Origin: Rugalucina vietnamica
Taxonomy: Eukaryota; Mollusca; Bivalvia; Lucinida; Lucinidae
Assembly (NCBI GenBank): GCA_964017185.1
Contig: OZ024874.1
Coordinates: 22,220,777 to 22,284,776 of the forward strand
Length of the DNA stretch: 64,000 bases
Direction of reading: 5' to 3'
The position numbers were made by a program, and so were the translations under genes. Each line of letters begins with the position of its first letter. Position 1 is the stretch's first letter. This document shows, piece by piece, positions 58,078-64,000 of the stretch. The notes beneath the pieces are model-generated. The model had not been told where the DNA came from. It saw nothing but the letters and a program-made list of their open reading frames with translations, and searched no databases.

Positions 58078-59034
58078 GATAGCGCGACAGCACATGTGGC
58101 TGAGATGCTATCTGATGACAGCACGTGGCAATGATGTTATCTCAATCAAACAATGAACTTTGCTTGTGATCATCACCACCAACCCCTACAAGTACTTATT
58201 TCACCTGTTTTAAAACACAATAACGTTTTCATTCAATAATCTCCTAATTACAGATAAAGACTATCTGTGTGTCTAATTTGCACCGGTTAATTACAACCCC
58301 TGTCTTTCAAATCAACTATATCATGTAGCAAACGTTTATACGGATCACTTGCCAAAGTCGTAATACCTGTTATACCGACATAATATACTTTGTTTCAGCG
58401 TAAACCGCATTTTTGTTTATTTTCAAACTGATATACTGTTCTTTAATATCATTTAACATGCACTGATCATAAGTTTGTCTTCGTTGTCACCTGCATATGT
58501 TGCCACCAGATCGTCCAGATTGTTTTCAGCCAAACATGCACCACCAACCCATGGTTTCAAGTTATTCATAGAAACATGGAGTCGATTGAGTTAGACCAAC
58601 GCTTGATTAAAAACTTACAGTTCATCGCATTATTCTCATTGCTGCAATACCTGCTGTTTTAGTTATTTCACATTTTCATTTCGATGAATATGTTTCTTTT
58701 AGGTCAAAACACTTTCTTTAAATCACTGACGACGACAGCACAGCAATATTTACATTCAAGCCACTCGGTAGTTATAGAGAATGTCTACTTCGAGAGCGGT
58801 AGGTTCTGGGTTCGCATCCCTGCCGCACCTAACTAAAGAATGCGTTCAAAAACTTTGCGCTAGTGGCTACCTTGCTCAAGCGCTTGGGCATAGAGTCTGC
58901 CGTGTTGGTGACTAATGTTCATACTATCTTAATATTCACAAAGGCAACTCCGTCTATATCAGAGAATAACATGTATATCTACCTTGGGCGGCCGTTTAAA
59001 GAATTGTTGGTCAGTCATAGGCTAGTGTGTAGGC
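58078..59034. other. No gene seen
   Basis: Contains a tentative tRNA-like SINE only. Confidence 0.45.
58755..58930 (+). mobile_element. Possible tRNA-related SINE
   Basis: A box-B-like GGGTTCGCATCCC follows AGCGGTAGG. No second copy or tail was identified, so this is tentative. Confidence 0.3.
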
Positions 59035-59350
59035 TTTAGATATGATTATAGGGCGGTTTTCTTTGAGGTTTCTTGTTCCACCCCTTTCTTAAGCACCCTT
59101 GCTGTTTGATGACTGTTGTACTTATCAAGTAGAGTTTGAACGGTCGATAATTGATTTCTCTAGTGGATCTGGACACCATGTTATGCTTTGTGGTTAACAC
59201 TTGGCTAAATGGTGTACCTCATAATTATTGGGTTGAAGACCACCATGAATACCTGCAACTGCTTAACTTGTTGGTACATCTACTGAAAGTTTTACTTCCC
59301 GCGCTCACCTTCACTTTATTTTGGTTACTAATATCATGGGCCCGTTTCAA
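59035..59350. repeat. Right arm of the 4.4-kb inverted pair
   Basis: Inverted partner of 54930-55260. Between the arms are the second LINE fragment and MITE A12, which are probably later insertions. Confidence 0.7.
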
Positions 59351-59956
59351 ATAATATTGAATATGTGTTTAAATATTACGCCTTATAGCACACTTCAGTC
59401 ACGTGATACTCTTTTAAATAAAGCGGTTACATTGCAAACTCTTGCGTTTCTGTCATCATGAAAAAATGACTCTTGGGTTTACGCAGTATCTTGGACAGTA
59501 GCCTTTATGGACATGCAGCGTGATCCAGTGATGATTGTGATGTGGAAGTAAATGTGTACCGATGCCTCTGTGATCATGATTTGGTTGTAAGTGTACAACT
59601 TCTTGATCTTGGCATTCTAATAAATTTCAACCTTTTTGCAAATGGTAGTCCCGTTTGCTTACTCTCCTAAGGCAGGAGTTAGAAAGTACGAATCATAATT
59701 TACAAAACCGTGGGATGTGTCATTCGGGACACTGACATTGTAAGCGTACCACTCGCGCCCTGTAGTCGTAGTTATTTGTTCGAGTGCGAATCCTCATCTT
59801 GCCCAGAGACTGTTGTCGCATGATCTCTATCTACACCAGTAGGTTTCTCAGTGTTGGTTATCTTTTGTTTAACCCATTCATGGCGAATGGACTTGACCAT
59901 TATTACCATTTGGGTGGGTGCACTTTCATTTTTGGGGAGATATTTTGATTTTTTAT

Positions 59957-60160
59957 TGTGATGGGATAGCCTCCCTTGGAAAAAATATGTTGGTGCAACA
60001 TATTAGCGGCATATTGAGTGCTTGTAATATGCAAATTTCAAACTCGAAACTTAGTGAATCGAGTAAGTGTTGAGTATATAGCGCAGTAAACCGCCCTTGG
60101 TGGATGAGCATGTTTTTCCACCGACGGGGTTTGCTATGGCTTGGCTCGGCTGTTCGTTAC
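59957..60160 (+). repeat. 5' LTR of the TRIM
   Basis: It starts TGTGATGGGATAGCC and ends GTTCGTTAC(A). It contains the hairpin ATATGTTG-GTG-CAACATAT. Confidence 0.83.
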
Positions 60161-60163
60161 ATT

Positions 60164-60181
60164 TGGTGGCAGCGGTGGGAT
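60164..60181 (+). other. Primer-binding site, tRNA-Leu
   Basis: Eighteen bases match the reverse complement of a metazoan tRNA-Leu(AAG) 3' end including CCA. They start three bases after the 5' LTR, the usual position. Confidence 0.75.
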
Positions 60182-60267
60182 AATGACAACTGCCAGACCG
60201 GGGTTGCCTTGCCCATGCAGTCCCCAGGCCAAGACTCGGGACGACAAGACTCGGGACGAGTCTTCTC

Positions 60268-60281
60268 GGAGGGGGGAGTAA
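60268..60281 (+). other. Polypurine tract
   Basis: The run GGAGGGGGGAGTAA ends exactly at the 3' LTR boundary, as required for plus-strand priming. Confidence 0.6.
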
Positions 60282-60485
60282 TATGACGGGATAGCCTCCC
60301 TTGGAAAAAAATACGTTGGTGCAACGTATTAGCGGCATATTGAGTGCTTGTAATGTGCAAAGTTCAAACCCGAAACTTTGTGAATCGAGTAAGTGTTGAG
60401 TATATAGGCAGTAAACCACCCTTGGTGGATGAGCATGCTTTTCCACCAACGGCGTTTTCTGTGGCTTGGCTCGGCTGTTCGTTAC
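60282..60485 (+). repeat. 3' LTR of the TRIM
   Basis: It starts TATGACGGGATAGCC and ends GTTCGTTAC. The hairpin is ATACGTTG-GTG-CAACGTAT, so both stem partners changed together relative to the 5' LTR. Confidence 0.83.
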
Positions 60486-60768
60486 TTTATTCCATTTTTC
60501 GATGAAATTACTCTCAGCAAACAGAATAGCCCCAGATGGGACGCTCGCGTCACAACTGGAGGTATAAGATTTGTCTATGTCCCGCAAAAAGGACGCCAGT
60601 CTTATATGAATTAAAAATCACGACCACCATGACATTGTACTAAATACACTGTTAATTGCTTCAACTATCATATGTAGAAAGAAAGGAACAAGTTTGCAAT
60701 AAAAATATTTCATCTTCAAACTTCAAATATCGTCTAATCCGATAACACATGCAATATGACACTAATAT

Positions 60769-60969
60769 GTGTATTATGGAAATAAAGTCTTTTTGAAGAG
60801 TCGGTATTCGCTTCAAATTATTGACACTGCCCAAGCTTCTTCAGCTTTGAAATACGCTAAGGTTACAGATGGATTGGGCAAAGCCCTTATGATTGTTTTA
60901 GCAAAACAAATAAATTCTAAGAGGGCGTATTTACATAATAAGAGAAATGCAAGAGGTAAAATAAAGTGA
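60769..60969 (+). other. Unrecognised short ORF, 66 codons
   Basis: The composition is protein-like (QIIDTAQASSALKYAKV; LGKALMIVLAKQINSKRAY) but no family, splice site or second exon was identified. It may be spurious. Confidence 0.15.
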
Positions 60970-61206
60970 GGGTCGTACAGCAAAAGTTTAAAAATGAAAA
61001 ATCAGATAATACATACTACTTGACTTGCATAATGTCCGGTTCGGTGCTGTCCTAAGTATGCCCTTATCATTCTAATCGGCTCGGTTGATGAGTGGCCATC
61101 ATTTGGGAAAAAGCCGCTTATTCAATTAATCTTGCGATTCACCTTGTATATTGTGCTTATTTGCTGTTTATATAGTGTTCGAAATACTTTCGATTGTCCT
61201 AAAATT

Positions 61207-61208
<2 letters not shown>

Positions 61209-61242
<34 letters not shown>

Positions 61243-61243
61243 C
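61209..61243. repeat. T homopolymer, 35 nt
   Basis: An uninterrupted T-run. A 26-nt A-run is at 8149-8174. Confidence 0.95.
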
Positions 61244-61572
61244 AAGGAATCTGTGTGATAGCTGGGAAAGTACAAGGGTAGCATTTCTTTTTTCAGTGCG
61301 CTTGATTTGACGGGGGAATTTCGAGATTACTGGTTTGTACATTTCTCCTTCATGTCTCGTCAAAACTTCTGGAGAACGCCTCAAATCAAGGGTTAATGCC
61401 AACATTCTCTGTACTTAGTCTTTGATTTGTATAATTTTGGCCACGATTTCAAAGACATCTGAGTGACTGAGACTTAAGCTAAACAAACTTATTCCTGTTT
61501 TTCGCTTTGTAATAGTCTTTTATGTGATGATTACTTGTAGAGATAAAATACAACACCTCTGTATGCTTATTA

Positions 61573-61851
61573 CATTACGAAAACTTGCCCATGCAATATA
61601 CAGATATTTTTAAAGTTGTAAAAAATGAAAAAATTCTGTAGAAAATTTTTGATATTTTTCTTATTTTTGCTCAAAACATAGATTGTGGGTACACGTTAGA
61701 ACCGCCTCGGCGAGGCGGTTCTAACGAGTACCCACAATCTATGTTTTGGAGCAAAAATAAGAAAAATAGGTATACCCCTGCATACCCCAGTTTTACTATA
61801 TAAAAGTGGGGTTTAAGGGGGTATTCATTGCACGGACTTGTTTTCCTGATG
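61573..61851 (+). mobile_element. Family A MITE, copy A13, complete
   Basis: The long hairpin is 61660-61761 and the second hairpin about 61770-61824. The hairpin tip is CTCGGCGAG, the inverted form of that in A12. Confidence 0.87.
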
Positions 61852-62116
61852 TTAGTAGTTCTTAGTCGTCAGTCTCCGCCAAACTGTGTTTCCCTGACGC
61901 AAACGTTCAGTTGAGACAGTGACCTATATACAAATTAACCAAGAACAAAAAAGTCAAAACCAAATAAAATATCAAAATCGGATTCATATTGTAAACTAAA
62001 ATGCTTACAATAAAAACACTGTCTTCAGATGTAACTAATGTGTCAGTAAACCTATAATGTTCTTTCTTAAGCGTGACAATGGCGGGCTGATAGGTGGTAC
62101 CACATTTGCATGCAAC

Positions 62117-62604
62117 GGAACTATTTTCGCTACCTTCGGAAAACTCCATATACTTCAATGTATTTCATGTTTGCAAGAAAAATTATGCCGCTTCTCTTGG
62201 TAACCATATTTATGTATTTTGGTTGTCATTTGAAAGGTAAATGGATAAAGCAATAACCAAGATATTTCAATTAATTTCTTTCATGCATTTTAAAGCTACA
62301 TGTTTTTTTTTTGTTGTTGTTTTGTTGTTTTTTGTTGTTTTTTTTCAATAATGATTTTTTTTCGGACACTTTTGGGCAATTCACCATTGACGTCATTTTC
62401 CAAATTCCTTAAACCTTAAACTGTTATGAAAAATGCAATGTTGAAACTTTATCAAATGATCATTATTTATTGCTTTAATTATTTATCTTTCAAATGACGC
62501 CATAATCATGAACATATGTTGACCAGAAGATGCAGGATAATTTTTCTTGTAAACATTAAAATACATTGAAGTCTATGGAGTTTTACGAAAGTGGCGAATA
62601 AGTT
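62117..62604. mobile_element. 490-bp foldback element
   Basis: Left (TTCGCTACCTTCGGAAAACTCC) and right (GGAGTTTTACGAAAGTGGCGAA) are inverted, with shared GACTTCAATGTATTT, GTTTACAAGAAAAATTAT and TCATTTGAAAGATAAAT blocks. A T/G-rich simple tract lies at the centre. Confidence 0.8.
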
Positions 62605-63638
62605 TATCCATTGACTTGTCCATGCGTGACAAGACCAAAATGCAAAGAAGCAAGTCCCTCTAATATAAGTCCCTCTAATATAAGGATCACCTGCATTGTT
62701 CAAGCCGCATAAGATACAGGAACCCTGTCACTGATTAAGCTTTCCAATTCAGTCAATGTCAGTCCGAGTGGAATCATATGACTTTGTACAAAAGGTTAAA
62801 GTAGGCAAAGATCTGGAAATGGCGCAGTTAGAAAGAAATTCTCACGACGAAAACTGAGGTGGGAAAAAATAAATTGACAATAAGGTATTTATACTGAACA
62901 GCTACATTGTATTTCCCACTTAGCTGTGTTTTCAAAAATATAGTCGACAGAGACGGTAAAATATATATTTCCCAAAAACTGATGGTATGTGATCCTTTCT
63001 GCTTTTTTTCTCTTTATTCTTCTTTTTCTTCTGTTTAAGTTAGTGTCTAAGTTCAGAACAATGTACGTTTCTTATCAATTGTGCTATTTCCTAGACATCT
63101 CTTTGCTTTGACTTTTCCAAGTATTTTATTGTTTCAACGCTAACTGGACCAATCGAACTTTTTACAGACGAACATCATTTAAGTATTAAAGGATACATTT
63201 GGAAACGCCTTATTAACAGAAGCATGCTTATTTCAACCCAGACAATTAATTGCAAGTTAGTTCATTACCGGTTGCTGTTAAAACGTCAGAGAAGCAAGTC
63301 TGTTGTGTGTAAAACGTGCAATTGTTACTCACAGACAATTTGAATTTATCACTGAAGACTACTAAGATCAAAGAAATTTCGGAAAAGTTTTGGCAGCAGC
63401 TTGGTTTGACAGTAGGCTCTCATAGAAAAAAGATCAAAGGAGGCACTAAGTCATATTTCAACTAACATATTGTTTAAAAGAAATCACTTGTACCTCTCAA
63501 CCTTCTCGGGTAAAAATGTCTGCCACGTTATATGCGCAGTAGTGGTTTGGGGTTGTCGTGTCCATAGTGCCAGTTGTAGCATTGTATTCTGGCTGTGCAT
63601 TTAGACATTTGACACTACCAGATATTCTTCTTACCGCC
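62605..63638. other. No gene seen
   Basis: Contains a family E fragment (62790-62905). The last 122 bp of the window after MITE A14 are also without a feature. Confidence 0.45.
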
Positions 63639-63878
63639 ATTACGAAAACATGCCCATGCAATATACAGAGATTTTTTTCTACTGTAAAAATTGAAAGATT
63701 CACCAGAAAATTTTTGATATTTTTCTTATTTTTGCTCAAAACATAGATTGTGGGTACACGTTAGAACCGCCTCGCCGAGCAAAAATAAGAAAAAAGGTAT
63801 ACCCCTGCATACCCCATTTTTGCTATATAAAAGTAGGGTTCAAGGGGGTATATATTACACGGACATGTTTTCCTGATG
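63639..63878 (+). mobile_element. Family A MITE, copy A14, half hairpin deleted
   Basis: Termini are intact. The sequence jumps from CCTCGCCGAG to CAAAAATAAG, removing most of the right hairpin arm. Confidence 0.83.
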
Positions 63879-64000
63879 CCGTCTAAAAGGTACATAACCG
63901 GGCATCATGGGGCATAGACATTCAGAGAATACGTCCCAGGCCGTAAGCAAGTGCAGTAACGAAACAAGTTGGCTTCTTTAAAAAGAAACCAATGAAAAGG

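Larger units (their letters stand above)
59957..60485 (+). mobile_element. TRIM: miniature LTR retrotransposon
   Basis: Two 204-bp direct repeats (59957-60160 and 60282-60485) flank only 121 bp. Right after the first repeat comes a primer site, TGGTGGCAGCGGTGGGAT, complementary to the 3' end of a tRNA-Leu of AAG type. Just before the second repeat is a purine tract (GGAGGGGGGAGTAA). The 5-bp TTTAT flanks both sides (59952-59956, 60486-60490). There is no coding capacity, so it must have been mobilised by an autonomous partner, probably Ty3/gypsy-like judging from the purine tract setting. The LTRs differ at about 15 of 204 positions plus two indels, so the insertion is not recent. Confidence 0.85.
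59880..60612 (+). mobile_element. Family C repeat, copy C4, split by a TRIM element
   Basis: The left part 59880-59956 and right part 60486-60612 join colinearly with copy C2 once the 529-bp LTR element and one TTTAT duplicate are removed. The core palindrome is shortened. Confidence 0.7.

Overview
This is a stretch of eukaryotic nuclear DNA, AT-rich and dominated by repeats. It has spliced genes with long introns, tRNA-derived SINEs, APE-type LINEs, many MITE and foldback elements, minisatellites and long homopolymer and microsatellite tracts. A gene of the 'short-chain collagen C4-like' family (expanded in molluscs and some other marine invertebrates) and SINE tails of the 'gggacgttaaac' type suggest a marine invertebrate, most likely a lophotrochozoan such as a mollusc. 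That assignment is inference.

Two host genes can be supported. On the minus strand, three coding exons of a NOTUM carboxylesterase (Wnt deacylase) lie at 22961-23220, 10451-10503 and 10027-10125. Splice phases match throughout. The remaining exons, with the catalytic residues, were not found and probably lie beyond the left edge. Intron 1 is about 12.5 kb and holds three large tandem arrays (42-, 20- and 46-bp units) plus many MITEs. On the plus strand, a complete three-exon gene (42825-43029, 43829-43897, 44215-44690; 249 aa) encodes a short-chain collagen C4-like protein with a coiled coil and a Cys-rich C-terminal domain. It has a TATA box and a poly(A) signal.

Everything else is mobile or repetitive. 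0-10 kb: degenerate 160-bp tandem repeat, (CAGA)n, foldback elements. 10-26 kb: NOTUM exons and satellite arrays. 26-31 kb: an inverting minisatellite and a decayed LINE with 2A-like, PHD, endonuclease and RT parts. 31-42.4 kb: an inverted duplication (arms about 0.7 kb) enclosing a 4.59-kb transposon with CACAGTG-like ends, long inverted repeats and a 5-bp target duplication, inserted into an older MITE. 42.8-47 kb: the collagen-like gene and nested TIR elements. 48-57 kb: two 3' ends of a second LINE, a 1.35-kb foldback and SINE fragments. 59.9-60.5 kb: a 529-bp miniature LTR retrotransposon (TRIM) with 204-bp LTRs, a tRNA-Leu primer site and a 5-bp target duplication, inserted into another repeat.

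The most notable items are the Transib/RAG-like termini at 35903 and 40493, the TRIM at 59957-60485, and a 14-copy twin-hairpin MITE family whose insertion history can be read from a paralogous empty site.
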